From CATOSK01 sp963665735 (GTDB taxonomy: Bacteria; Chloroflexota; Dehalococcoidia; Lucifugimonadales; UBA3495), in NCBI GenBank assembly GCA_963665735.1, contig OY762444.1, positions 2,790,001-2,854,000 of the forward strand: a stretch of DNA of 64,000 bases, read 5' to 3'. Below, piece after piece: positions 47,251 through 56,209 of the stretch; positions within the stretch are counted from its first letter, which is position 1; the number at the start of each line of letters is the position of its first letter. A program made the translations under genes and the position numbers. The notes beneath the pieces are model-generated. The model was not told the DNA's origin and did no database searches. It worked only from the letters and a program-made list of their open reading frames with translations.

Positions 47251-48285
47251 TTACCCGTTAATCAGCCGCGCAACGGTGTTAACCACCCGCCCCGCGTTGG
47301 GCAGGTAAGTGTTTTCCAGCGGCCGGCTGTACGGCACCGGCGTATGCGGCGCCGTCACCCGCGACGGCGGCGCGTCCAGGTACTCAAACGCCTCCTCCGC
47401 CACCCGCGCGCAAATGTCCGATGCGATGCTGCAAACCGGCGTGTCCTCGTCCACCACCACCAGCCGGTGCGTCTTCTTCACCGACTCGATGATATGGTCG
47501 TAGTCAATGGGCGACACGCTCAGCAAGTCCACCACCTCGGCGTCAATATCCTGCGCCGCTAGTTGCTCCGCCGCGTCGGTGCAAACCCAGGTCATCCGCG
47601 AAATCCCCACCAGCGTAACGTCTCCGCCGGGCCGCACCGTGCGCGCCTTCCCCAGCGGCAGCGTGTACAACTCCTCCGGCACCGGCCCCCGGTTGCCGTA
47701 CAGCCCCTTGTGCTCGAAATACACCACCGGGTCATCGTCCCGAATCGCCGACATCAGCAGCCCCTTGGCCGTGTACGGGTCCGACGGCACTACCCCCTTC
47801 AGGCCGGGGATGTGGCTGAATATGGAATAGAAGGACTCCGAATGTTGCGCCGCGCTGCCGAATCCCGCCCCGATGCGGGTCAGCAGCGTGAAAGGCACCT
47901 TCACCTGGCCGCCGAACATATACCGCATCTTGGCGGCGTTGTTCAGCAGCTGGTCCATGCAGACCCCCACGAAGTCCACGAACATCAACTCCGCCACTGC
48001 CCGCATCCCGGTGGACGCGGCCCCGATGGCCGTCCCCACGAAAGCGGCTTCGGACAGGGGAGTATCCAGCACCCGTTGGTTGCCGAACTGCTGAATCAGC
48101 CCCACGGTGGTGCGGAAAGGCCCACCCCAGGCGTCCACGATGCCCAGGTGTTCCCGTCCGGCCCCGCCGGCGATTTCCTCCCCCATGATGATGACGTTTT
48201 CATCCCGCTCCATTTCCTGGCGCAGGGCCTCGTTAATAGCCTCCCGGTACTGGAGTTCCCTGGTAGCCGTGCTGGTCATAGTCAT
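47251..48285 (-). CDS. 2-oxoacid dehydrogenase E1 component, beta subunit
   Basis: The 344-residue protein has the transketolase-like E1-beta pattern: YREAINEALRQEMERDENVIIMGEEI, RVLDTPLSEAAFVGTAIGAA, LLTRIGAGFGSAAQHSESFYS, and the C-terminal VVVDEDTPVCSIASDI. It works with the E1-alpha subunit at 52174 on pyruvate, acetoin or a branched-chain oxoacid; the exact substrate is not clear. The ATG at 48285 has AAGGGTGAC before it. In relatives E1-alpha and E1-beta are adjacent. Here 3.9 kb of restriction and toxin-antitoxin genes lies between them. No E2 or E3 is seen in the window. Confidence 0.93.
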   Translation of the reverse strand: MTMTSTATRELQYREAINEALRQEMERDENVIIMGEEIAGGAGREHLGIVDAWGGPFRTTVGLIQQFGNQRVLDTPLSEAAFVGTAIGAASTGMRAVAELMFVDFVGVCMDQLLNNAAKMRYMFGGQVKVPFTLLTRIGAGFGSAAQHSESFYSIFSHIPGLKGVVPSDPYTAKGLLMSAIRDDDPVVYFEHKGLYGNRGPVPEELYTLPLGKARTVRPGGDVTLVGISRMTWVCTDAAEQLAAQDIDAEVVDLLSVSPIDYDHIIESVKKTHRLVVVDEDTPVCSIASDICARVAEEAFEYLDAPPSRVTAPHTPVPYSRPLENTYLPNAGRVVNTVARLING

Positions 48286-48592
48286 AATGTCACCCTTCCT
48301 TGCCTCAAGTCCGTCATTCCCCACCCTTCCACGTCATCCCCGCCCCCAACCGTCATTCCGGCGAAAGCCGGAATCCAGGAATCCTAAGCATACAACACCC
48401 TCCGCGACGCCAGAATCCCCTATCCTCGACAGGGTAGCCCCGTCATTCCCCACCCTTCCATGTAATCCTGAGACTCCCCCATGTCATTCTGAGCAAAGCG
48501 AAGAATCTCAAATCCTCGCCTTAGCCAACCCCCAACTCAAAAAACTATCCCCGCCCCCCACCGTCATTCCCGCGAAAGCCGGAATCCACTCC
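48286..48592. repeat. Repeat-filled gap
   Basis: No gene. It holds REP-like family A hairpins at 48351-48379 and 48562-48589 (the latter with one mismatched arm: CCCGC against GCCGG) and a family D element at 48482-48516 (TGTCATTCTGAGCAAAGCGA). Confidence 0.75.
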
Positions 48593-48823
48593 TTATCCCT
48601 CCGGCCCGGTCAGCCCCAACAGCTTTGCCTGCGCCGTGGACAGCAGCGAATCCCGCAGGTAATCCCGTGCGTTCAATATCTCAATGCCGATTAGCTGGCC
48701 TTCGCCGTTAATTTCGACGGTTATGTTGGGGGACAGTTCAACGCTCTTGGCCTCATCCCCCTCCGCGATGACCAGGTGTAGAATGTCCTCCGTCTCGAAG
48801 TAGCGCAGCTTGGTATTGTTCAT
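48593..48823 (-). CDS. DUF2283 family protein (probable antitoxin)
   Basis: A 76-residue protein: MNNTKLRYFETEDILHLVIAEG, SVELSPNITVEINGEGQLIGIEILNARDYL. This is the standard DUF2283 pattern (beta-sheet with D-IL-L and EIxN-x-G-x-IGIEIL). The ATG at 48823 overlaps the stop of the upstream gene (ATGA), so the two are translated together. DUF2283 proteins are generally taken as partners of DUF4258-type proteins in toxin-antitoxin pairs. Confidence 0.85.
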   Translation of the reverse strand: MNNTKLRYFETEDILHLVIAEGDEAKSVELSPNITVEINGEGQLIGIEILNARDYLRDSLLSTAQAKLLGLTGPEG

Positions 48824-49125
48824 GGGACAAACCTCCCGCTCATCAGATAATAGTTGATTTCTTGACGGGTAATCGAATGGATTGTAATTGGTGTAATTGC
48901 GTTGCCGTCCTGTTCGTATGGCACCAAGACCAACTGGTTTCCGTGCCTTCCAATCACAACCCTTCGGCGTGTTGAGGTGTCGAAATATCTTTCCCCCGAA
49001 TATCTGAGGATTTCTTCGATGAGTTCCAGGACGAATCCCCGGGAAACGGCCCGATACTTGAGGTATTCCGTCCAAACGTAAATGCGCCCGTTGCCATTAG
49101 CGGCATCGCTCCTGTTGGTGGTCAA
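48820..49125 (-). CDS. DUF4258-like protein (probable toxin)
   Basis: A 101-residue protein: WTEYLKYRAVSRGFVLELIEEIL, RYFDTSTRRRVVIGRHGNQLVLVPYEQDG and ending TIHSITRQEINYYLMSGRF. It has the small-toxin layout of an N-terminal helix, then beta-strands with a final helix, similar to DUF4258/RelE-like RNases. Its start overlaps the stop of the large R-M gene upstream, and its own stop overlaps the DUF2283 gene. The three thus form one block inserted between the two E1 subunit genes. Confidence 0.7.
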   Translation of the reverse strand: MTTNRSDAANGNGRIYVWTEYLKYRAVSRGFVLELIEEILRYSGERYFDTSTRRRVVIGRHGNQLVLVPYEQDGNAITPITIHSITRQEINYYLMSGRFVP

Positions 49126-52100
49126 CTATCCGGCCCGGTCTTCTTCGTCCCCGTAACCGTCGGCTCCCGGCACCACTGGTTCCGCAGGATTGCCAACTGC
49201 TCCACCGCGCTATCGTCCAGCCCCAAAACTTCCGTCAGCAGCCGCCGGTCCAGTTCCTGCCGCACCGGGTCCCGCCACGCCTCGTTGGTGGGCAGTAGCG
49301 GCTTTTGGCACAAGTCATCGTAAATTTTGGCCGCTGCCTCAATCCGTTGGGCGGACAGTCGGGAAAAGTCCAGTATCGGAATGTCCGGTATTGCCCTGAC
49401 CGTAGTTCTACCGCGCCCGCTCTGAGTACGATTGCTCTTTATCCAAAAGCTAATCAAACCCAGCGTTCCATTGAGCCAAACGCACGCCGCCTTTTCCGTC
49501 TCCGGTGTATTCATGCTAAAGTTGGGCCAAGAACTACCGCCCATTGAAACCCGTTTTGTGAATGTAGCGCAAGTGGGGTTGGCGTTAAACCTGAATTCGT
49601 TGGTGACGTGCAGGTTGCTGGCCCGCCACCAGATTTCCGCGGCTTCTTCATCCTTTCCCGACTTGATTATGCCGTGGCTGTCCGGCGACACTTCCATGCT
49701 TTGTTGTTTCGTGCTGTCGCGATTCCAGAGAAAGGGCCACTCCGTCCCACTGTTGGCCCCGGCGTGCTTGGTGAACGGCCCACGGTCAGGCTCTTGCGGC
49801 CCGCTGGCTATGTCTCTGTGCAGGGGGCCAACTCTACCGATATTCCCCATCCGGGTCATTGGGACGGAAACGGCGCTTTTTCGCTGCGGCAACCGTAGTT
49901 TCCCCCCGGCTAATCCTTCTGCCGTTTGCACCAAATCCATATTGGCAACGCGAACCGTCGTCCATTTATCCGTTGGGCTGACCCTTTCCAGGCGGACCGT
50001 CCCCACCTGCTCATTGCCTACTCTGATTTCGGAGCAATCGCCCGCATTGGTCAAGCCGGCCATGACTCGCTTAATTGCCTTGGCGGTTTCCTGCGCCGCT
50101 AACTTGTTGGCCGGCCGTTCCATCAGGTTCACGAATCGGGCCAATCGCCGCGCCCGTTCCCGTCCAGCCAGCCGCCGGGCAACGATGATTACTTCGGCCA
50201 TGCCCGTATCGGCGGAGAAGGAGGAATCTACGTCTTTATTCTGCGCGATGCTGACCACCGTAATGTCGTTGTACCTTCGGGCCAGCAGCCCCCGCAGTTT
50301 CAGCCAACTCCGGGCCGATGGACTGTCGCTCCCGCCCAGCATGGCCGACAGGGGCAGTATCAGCGCAATGTGTCCGCCCGGCTTGACCATGTTGTGAGCG
50401 ATGGCGGTGAATTGGGTGCCCAGCCCGGCGTTGCCGTCGCTGATGGTGTCGGCTGCCAGACGCTTGACCTTTTCCGACATGGCCTTCTGTTCCGCCTGGG
50501 TGGTGTTGAAGGCGGCGTAGGCCGGGTTGCCCGGCTTGGCGTGGTCGGCGGCGTGATTGGTGGGGGTGGTAAAGGGCGGGTTCATTATCACTAGCGACTG
50601 GCTGTTGGGACTCATCTCCACTTCAATGGCCCGCCGTTCCTGGGTGGCGCCCAGGGCCATCTGCTCGTTCAACGGCAAGACCGCTTGCCGCTTGGTGTTG
50701 TTGATGTCCAGCAGTTCCAGCGAACCCACGTCCACGATGGGCTTGCCCTTGTTGTCCAACTCTCCCGTGCCGCCAAAGGGATAAAGCACGTTGCGGGTGC
50801 CGGTGTACCGTTCCCGGGGCGCCACCGACGACAGCAGCGACGAGGTCAGATGCACCGCCGCCGGCATAATGTCGCAGGCGGTCAGGCTGTTTTCCATCAT
50901 GTAAGCGTGAACCGCGTCCGGGTTGCCGCCGTGGTTGCGATGCAGGTCCCGCGCCCGCTGGTAGGCCGCCAGAACCAGCCCGCCGGAACCGCAGGCGTAG
51001 TCGGCGATATGGTAATTCTTCAGCGTTTCCGGGTTGGCCCAATCCAGGTCGTCGGGAACGGCCAGGTAAGCCGCCAGGGTGGTGCTTTCCGGGCGGGTGT
51101 AGTAGGTAGCCAGCGTTTGCCGGTCGGCAATCAGCCGTTGGAAAACCGTGCCGGCAACGTCGTTCTGCTTGATGGCGTCCTGGATGGCGTTGGCCGTGTC
51201 AACCATCTTTTCCAGCAGTTGAGCCGCCGTCGTGGGCGGGATAATCTGCAACAACTGCCGGGCGATGTGGAAGATGGGCCAATAGTTGATGGACAGGATG
51301 TTGTCCCACTCGGCGATAACGTCGTCGGGATGCAACCCGGTGGGCTTGCGGATTTGCCCCAAACTTTTGATGGTGCGGGTTTCCCTATGCCCGTCAACCT
51401 CAACCTCGGCGGAGTAGCCGGCCAGGTTCTGCTGGTAGGCCAGGGCGTTAATCAGCATGGTGGCGGTCATTTTCGCCGTCTGCTGCCGGGCGTTCTGGTC
51501 GGCCCTTTCCTGTTTCTGCGCCTCGGCCCTGGTTGGCGGCGTTTTGGGATAGGCCGGCCATTGCTGGCGCAGGGTCTTGGCGATGGTTTCGCCGATGTTG
51601 GTGACTTGCGCCCGGCCCATAATCAAAGCGGCGGCGTCCTCCACCCCATCCTCAAAAGCCTGGGTTGCCGCGTTGATGGTGTCCTGCGGTTCCGCCGCTG
51701 GCCGGATGAAGTCCACCAGGTCTTTGACGTTGCCCCGGATATAGCCGGATTCCGGGAAACGGGCCTGCTCGGTTTCCGTCCCTTGATAGACGGCGTAATC
51801 AATTTCGTGGCCCTCTTCCAGCATCTTTTGGGCGTCATCACCCGTCAAGCACAGGTGCAGTTCCTCCGTGGCCCGAATAGCGATAACCGCGCTGACCCGT
51901 CCCGAGGCTTGGGCCACCGCCGGGTCCAGTTCCCGCCCGATGCTTTTCATGCAGTCGTCGGCAACGGTTGCCGCCGGCGGGTACTCGGTTTCCAGCACGA
52001 TAGGCGGGCCGTCGGCGCGAGTAATCAGCACGTCCGGCTTGGTTCTATTCCCGCGCAATGCGTCCCAAAGCTCTTCGCGGGCCAGCCAGCCGGCCGTGCC

Positions 52101-52157
52101 GGTCAACTTGTTAATGACGCTGGCGATGCGCCCGTTAAGTTGTGGCTCTTCCAACAT
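49122..52157 (-). CDS. Large single-chain N6-adenine methylase, type IIG-like restriction-modification
   Basis: A 1011-residue protein. Residues 15-60 (KPDVLITRADGPPIVLETEY) look like a PD-(D/E)XK nuclease core with D42 and E56, but the expected Lys is replaced (ETE), so cleavage may be lost or unusual. The methylase core has motif I DYACGSG (386-392) and NPPF (526-529). The C-terminal region (about 700-1000) would be the target recognition domain. It resembles type IIG enzymes or PglX-like methylases of defence systems; no BREX genes lie nearby. It starts with ATG at 52157 and is co-directional with the E1 genes. Confidence 0.8.
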   Translation of the reverse strand: MLEEPQLNGRIASVINKLTGTAGWLAREELWDALRGNRTKPDVLITRADGPPIVLETEYPPAATVADDCMKSIGRELDPAVAQASGRVSAVIAIRATEELHLCLTGDDAQKMLEEGHEIDYAVYQGTETEQARFPESGYIRGNVKDLVDFIRPAAEPQDTINAATQAFEDGVEDAAALIMGRAQVTNIGETIAKTLRQQWPAYPKTPPTRAEAQKQERADQNARQQTAKMTATMLINALAYQQNLAGYSAEVEVDGHRETRTIKSLGQIRKPTGLHPDDVIAEWDNILSINYWPIFHIARQLLQIIPPTTAAQLLEKMVDTANAIQDAIKQNDVAGTVFQRLIADRQTLATYYTRPESTTLAAYLAVPDDLDWANPETLKNYHIADYACGSGGLVLAAYQRARDLHRNHGGNPDAVHAYMMENSLTACDIMPAAVHLTSSLLSSVAPRERYTGTRNVLYPFGGTGELDNKGKPIVDVGSLELLDINNTKRQAVLPLNEQMALGATQERRAIEVEMSPNSQSLVIMNPPFTTPTNHAADHAKPGNPAYAAFNTTQAEQKAMSEKVKRLAADTISDGNAGLGTQFTAIAHNMVKPGGHIALILPLSAMLGGSDSPSARSWLKLRGLLARRYNDITVVSIAQNKDVDSSFSADTGMAEVIIVARRLAGRERARRLARFVNLMERPANKLAAQETAKAIKRVMAGLTNAGDCSEIRVGNEQVGTVRLERVSPTDKWTTVRVANMDLVQTAEGLAGGKLRLPQRKSAVSVPMTRMGNIGRVGPLHRDIASGPQEPDRGPFTKHAGANSGTEWPFLWNRDSTKQQSMEVSPDSHGIIKSGKDEEAAEIWWRASNLHVTNEFRFNANPTCATFTKRVSMGGSSWPNFSMNTPETEKAACVWLNGTLGLISFWIKSNRTQSGRGRTTVRAIPDIPILDFSRLSAQRIEAAAKIYDDLCQKPLLPTNEAWRDPVRQELDRRLLTEVLGLDDSAVEQLAILRNQWCREPTVTGTKKTGPDS

Positions 52158-52173
52158 AAACCACGTTCCCCGC

Positions 52174-53181
52174 CTAAACCTCCATATTCGCGCCCCGCCG
52201 CATCATATCCACCGGGTAATCCACGTAAACGTCCTCGTAAAGCTCCCCCGGTTCCGGCATCGGGCTTTCGTCGGCGAACTTGATGGCCTCTTCCATCAAC
52301 TCTTCGGCGTCCCGGTCCAGCCGGTCCAACTCGTATGCCGCAATCAACCCCTCCGGCACCACCCGCTCCCGAAACTGCTTCAGCGGGTCCCTGGCCCGCC
52401 ACTGGTCTTCCTCTTCCTTGGTGCGGTAGGTCAACGGATTGTCAAAAACCGTATGCCCGTAAAAGCGGTAAGTGCGGCACTCCAGCAGCGTCGGCCCCTG
52501 GCCGGCCCGCGCCCGCGCCACCGCCTGCCCCGCCGCCTCATAAACGGCGAAAACGTCCATGCCGTCCACCGTAAAACCGGGCATATCATAGCCCGGCGCC
52601 CGGTCGGAAACCCGCTGCGCCGAAAGTCCGTACTCCACCGGCGTTGACTCGGCGTAACCGTTGTTTTCGCAGCAGAAAATCACCGGCAGTTTCCACACCG
52701 ACGCCAGGTTCATGCACTCGTGCAAAACGCCCTGATTGGCCCCGCCGTCGCCGAAAAAGGCCACCGCCACCCGTCCCAGTCCCTTCAGCTTGGACGTAAG
52801 CGCCGCGCCCACGGCCAGGGGAACGCTGGCGGCCACCACGCCGTTGGTGCCCAGCATCCCCTTGCTCATGTCGGCAATGTGCATCGAGCCGCCCTTGCCC
52901 TTGTTGGGGCCGGTAGCCCGCCCGAAAAGCTCCGCCATCATCAGCTTGGGGTCAACCCCCTTGGCGATGCAATGCCCGTGGCCCCGGTGGGTGCTGCCGA
53001 TATAGTCGTCCACGGTCAGGTGGGCGCAAATCCCGGTAGGCACGGCTTCCTGGCCGGCGGAGGAATGTACCGACGCCGACATCTGCCGCTGCCCGGTTTC
53101 GGGAATGCCCCGTTCCTCGAAATGCCGGATGGTAGTCATGGTCTTGTAAAGGTTCATGAGGGTCTCGCGATCCAAATCCAT
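52174..53181 (-). CDS. 2-oxoacid dehydrogenase E1 component, alpha subunit
   Basis: The 335-residue protein has the thiamine diphosphate motif GDGGANQGVLHECMNLAS and VIFCCENNGYAES, with GSTHRGHGHCIAKG and the phosphorylation-loop-like YRFYGHTVFDNPLTYR. This is the E1-alpha chain of a pyruvate- or acetoin-type dehydrogenase. GGGGGCGCT precedes the ATG at 53181. The R-M gene begins 16 bases after its stop. Its natural partner, E1-beta, is at 47251, beyond the inserted block. Confidence 0.94.
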   Translation of the reverse strand: MDLDRETLMNLYKTMTTIRHFEERGIPETGQRQMSASVHSSAGQEAVPTGICAHLTVDDYIGSTHRGHGHCIAKGVDPKLMMAELFGRATGPNKGKGGSMHIADMSKGMLGTNGVVAASVPLAVGAALTSKLKGLGRVAVAFFGDGGANQGVLHECMNLASVWKLPVIFCCENNGYAESTPVEYGLSAQRVSDRAPGYDMPGFTVDGMDVFAVYEAAGQAVARARAGQGPTLLECRTYRFYGHTVFDNPLTYRTKEEEDQWRARDPLKQFRERVVPEGLIAAYELDRLDRDAEELMEEAIKFADESPMPEPGELYEDVYVDYPVDMMRRGANMEV

Positions 53182-53298
53182 AGCGCCCCCTTGCGGACAA
53201 AACTGGTGGGAAGTCAAATCGCCCTCATAGTAGCATCGGGCAGCAACATTCGGCAATGCGGTTAGCGTTGCAACCACAACACGCCCCAACAAAAAATC

Positions 53299-53404
53299 CC
53301 CCTCCACCCGTAGGGGCGGGTTTCAAACCCGCCCCTACCAACCTCGCCGGAGAAAGGAACGGAAAATCCCCTCCCCCTACCAGGGGCAGGGTTAGGGTGG
53401 GGGT
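53299..53404. repeat. Repeat pair between two genes
   Basis: CCCGTAGGGGCGGGTTTCAA (also at 3677) and a family B element CCCCTCCCCCTACCAGGGGC (53369) with its G-rich tail. Confidence 0.7.
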
Positions 53405-53422
53405 GACGCCCACGCAAACGGC

Positions 53423-54274
53423 CTAACTCCCGTCAAACCGCACCGACACCAACTCCCCCGCCCCGGCCTCCAGAACCCGCGCCGCGCTCCCGTCGGCAAC
53501 GGCGATTTCCAGGTGTCCGTTGCTCCCCACCAACGCAATCGGCTGGCCGTCAACCGTACCGCCAGGCTGGTGAAACGTCACGCTCAACCCGACAATCCGC
53601 CAATTCTTGATTCGTACTTCCAACCCCGCCGCATCGCCCAGCATCGCCGCCGGAATGTTGGTAATCAAGTTCCCGAAATGGTCGGCGTAAATCACTTCGC
53701 CCCGCAGCCAATCCCCATCCAACGATGGAACCGGCGCCGGCCGCCAGACGATTTCCCCCACCGGGTCGCCCATTTCCGCCGGCGCCACCCCCAGGGACAG
53801 GTAGGCCGCGGCGGGAGAAAAAACGTCCCGCCCGTGAAAAGTCGAGCTTACCGGGTGCAGCCGGTACTTGGGGTTGGACAACTCAAAAGCAACGCACCCC
53901 GCCGGCGCTGGAATCACCCCCGCCGGCGGCGCAGGTTCCGAAACGTAATCCGCCAGGACGCCGCTCAGCAGGCCGTTATCCGGGGCCAGAAACACGGCGT
54001 CGGGGGTGGTCAAGACCAGGGCCTTTCTTGAAGTGCCAACTCCCGGGTCAACCACAGCAACGTGGATAGACCCGGTTGGAAAATAGCGGTAGCTGGCCCC
54101 CAGCACGAAAGCGCCCTGCCGGACGTTTTGCGGCCCAATCTGGTGAGTCAGGTCAACGATGCTGGCCCGCGGGTTAATGCCCAGGATGACGCCCTTCATA
54201 ACCCCGACGTAGGCGTCGGAAAGCCCGAAGTCGGTGGTCAGGACGATGGGCCGCGATACGCCGTCGGCTGCCAT
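53423..54274 (-). CDS. SAM hydroxide adenosyltransferase (DUF62 family)
   Basis: A 283-residue protein. PIVLTTDFGLSDAYVGVMKG, IVDLTHQIGPQNVRQGAFVL, AVVDPGVGTSRKAL, FLAPDNGLLS and FHGRDVFSPAAAYL are all diagnostic of the SAM-dependent chlorinase/fluorinase-like family, whose common members use water to hydrolyse SAM to adenosine and methionine. The start at 54274 is where the family begins; the upstream frame overlaps the gap before secG. It lies 22 bases after secG and is probably co-transcribed. Confidence 0.92.
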   Translation of the reverse strand: MAADGVSRPIVLTTDFGLSDAYVGVMKGVILGINPRASIVDLTHQIGPQNVRQGAFVLGASYRYFPTGSIHVAVVDPGVGTSRKALVLTTPDAVFLAPDNGLLSGVLADYVSEPAPPAGVIPAPAGCVAFELSNPKYRLHPVSSTFHGRDVFSPAAAYLSLGVAPAEMGDPVGEIVWRPAPVPSLDGDWLRGEVIYADHFGNLITNIPAAMLGDAAGLEVRIKNWRIVGLSVTFHQPGGTVDGQPIALVGSNGHLEIAVADGSAARVLEAGAGELVSVRFDGS

Positions 54275-54296
54275 TGGTTCCCGGCGTAACGGAGAC

Positions 54297-54509
54297 TCAG
54301 GCAAACCTGACGCTGATGATGGACACCAGCACAAACACCGCGCTTAAAGCGATGGTCAACTGGAACAGGGTTTTCTCCACCCCCCGCCGGGTGCGCCCGG
54401 CCGTCTGCGCGCTGCCGAAAAGGCCGCTGCCCCCCTCCCGCACCTGCGCCAGAATGATTATCACCAGGACAACCGAAACTATGATTTGCGCCACGTTAAG
54501 ATAAGACAT
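54297..54509 (-). CDS. secG: Protein translocase subunit SecG
   Basis: The 70-residue protein has two hydrophobic helices (VAQIIVSVVLVIIILAQVRE and LFQLTIALSAVFVLVSII) separated by the SecG loop GGSGLFGSAQTAGRTRRG. This loop is the family signature. SecG assists SecYE in protein export at the cytoplasmic membrane. It starts ATG at 54509, and its stop is 22 bases before the SAM-hydrolase gene. Confidence 0.95.
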   Translation of the reverse strand: MSYLNVAQIIVSVVLVIIILAQVREGGSGLFGSAQTAGRTRRGVEKTLFQLTIALSAVFVLVSIISVRFA

Positions 54510-54524
54510 TCAACTTCTCTAGTG

Positions 54525-54700
54525 GGTGTCGTCAAATTGAGGATGGAAGTATGCAAGGGTCTGTATTGGTCATTCCGGCGAAAGCCGGAATCCAGAACTC
54601 CCAAACATACAACAGCGTCCCCGCGTGGGCAAGGAATCCTGGATACCGGCACAGGCCGGTATGACGGTGAATATGAGACACGCCCTAAGCGCTTCAACCC
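54525..54700. repeat. Composite repeat between secG and gatB
   Basis: GTCGTCAAATTGAGGATGGA (54529) matches 12534; REP-like hairpins lie at 54568-54596 and, reversed, at 54640-54667 (TGGATACCGGCACAGGCCGG), followed by TATGACGGTGAATATGA, also found near 12684. Confidence 0.75.
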
Positions 54701-54707
54701 GGCTGTT

Positions 54708-56186
54708 TCAGGAACCGCGGGCGGCCTCCAGCTTTTCCCTGACCAGTTGCAGCGCCAGGTCCGGCTTGGCCTGCCCCTTGGTGATTCGCATGACCTGTCC
54801 CACCAGGAAACCGGCGGCGGATTCCTTGCCCCCGACGTAATCGGCCACCGCCTTGGGGTTGGCCTCCAGCGCCTCCGCCACCGCTGCCTCCACCACCGAA
54901 GTATCGCTGATTTGGGCGTACCCCTTTTCCGCCACTATCTTACCCGGCGTCTCCCCGGTGTTAAAAGCCTCTTCCAGCACGGTTTTAGCCATTGTAACAC
55001 TCAGCGCGCCGGACTCCACCAGCCGCACCAGCTCAACCAGCCGTTCCGGGGAAACCGTAGCGTCGCTAATGTCCACGCCGGACAGGTTCAGCAGCCGGCT
55101 CAGGTCGCCCAGCACCCAGTTGCCTAGGTTCTTGGCCCGCGCCGCCAGCTTGTCCCCGGCCAACGGTTCCAGCGACAGGGCCTCCTCGAAATAGTCGGCG
55201 GTGGGCTTGGCGGCGGTCAGGCCCCGCGCGTCATACTCCGAAAGGCCATACTCGGCCATGTACCGCCGCTGCTTATGGCCGGCCAATTCCGGCAGCGCCG
55301 CCCGAATTTCCTCCACCCAATCCGGCGACACCACCAACGGCGGCAAGTCCGGTTCCGGGAAGTAGCGGTAATCGTGGGCGTACTCTTTGCTGCGTTGCGA
55401 TACGGTGACGCTGCGGTCGTCCAGCCAGCCCCGGGTTTCCTGCGTCACCTGGCCCCCGTCCTCCAGCGCCTTCCGTTGCCGTTCCACTTCATAGTTGAGG
55501 GCCAGGAACACGGAGCGAAAGCTGTTCATGTTCTTGACCTCGGTGCGGGTGCCGAACTGCTCCGCCCCCAGGGGCCGGATGCTGACGTTGGCGTCGCACC
55601 GGAAATTCCCTTCCTGCATATTCCCTGCCGACACCCCCAGGTATTGCACGATAGAGTGCAGCGTGGTCAGGTAGGCCCGCGCCTCTTCGGGAGAGCGCAA
55701 GTCCGGCGCGCTGACGATTTCCATTAGCGGCGTGCCGGAGCGGTTAACGTCCACCAGGCTGTAAGCCGGGCCGGAGGGCGGGCTGACGTGCTGGAGTTTG
55801 GCAACGTCCTCTTCCAGATGCACCCGGTCAATGCCGACGCTTTTCGTCGCCCCGTCAACCTCAATTTCCAGATTCCCCCGCAGTCCCAAAGGCAGGTCAT
55901 ACTGGGAAATCTGGTAGCCCTTCATCAAGTCGGGATAGGGATAATTCTTGCGGTCAAACTTGGAATACCCCGGAATTTCACAGCCCAGGGCCAAAGCGGT
56001 GGTAATGGTGTACTCCACCGCCCGGCGGTTGATGACCGGCAGCGAACCGGGCAGACCCAGGCACACCGGACAGACGTTGCTGTTCACCGGCGCGTTCTGG
56101 TACTCGGCGGGGCAGGCGCAGAACATCTTGCTCCGCGTCTGCAACTGCACGTGGACTTCCAGCCCAATAACCGTTTCGTACTGCAT
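54708..56186 (-). CDS. gatB: Aspartyl/glutamyl-tRNA(Asn/Gln) amidotransferase subunit B
   Basis: The 492-residue protein is full length. YETVIGLEVHVQLQTRSKMFC, NVCPVCLGLPGSLPVINRRAVE, RKNYPYPDLMKGYQISQ and EIVSAPDLRSPEEARAYL are GatB signatures. The C-terminal YqeY domain ends LALQLVREKLEAARGS. It works with GatA and GatC to amidate mischarged Glu-tRNA(Gln). gatA and gatC are not adjacent. GGAGGAAAACC precedes the ATG. Confidence 0.97.
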   Translation of the reverse strand: MQYETVIGLEVHVQLQTRSKMFCACPAEYQNAPVNSNVCPVCLGLPGSLPVINRRAVEYTITTALALGCEIPGYSKFDRKNYPYPDLMKGYQISQYDLPLGLRGNLEIEVDGATKSVGIDRVHLEEDVAKLQHVSPPSGPAYSLVDVNRSGTPLMEIVSAPDLRSPEEARAYLTTLHSIVQYLGVSAGNMQEGNFRCDANVSIRPLGAEQFGTRTEVKNMNSFRSVFLALNYEVERQRKALEDGGQVTQETRGWLDDRSVTVSQRSKEYAHDYRYFPEPDLPPLVVSPDWVEEIRAALPELAGHKQRRYMAEYGLSEYDARGLTAAKPTADYFEEALSLEPLAGDKLAARAKNLGNWVLGDLSRLLNLSGVDISDATVSPERLVELVRLVESGALSVTMAKTVLEEAFNTGETPGKIVAEKGYAQISDTSVVEAAVAEALEANPKAVADYVGGKESAAGFLVGQVMRITKGQAKPDLALQLVREKLEAARGS

Positions 56187-56209
56187 GGTGGTCGCTATGG
56201 GTTTTCCTC

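Noticed and set aside
49122..52157. PglX of a BREX system
   Set aside because: Size and methylase motifs would allow it, but no pglZ, brxC, brxL or other BREX genes are near; the gene stands with a small toxin-antitoxin-like pair only.
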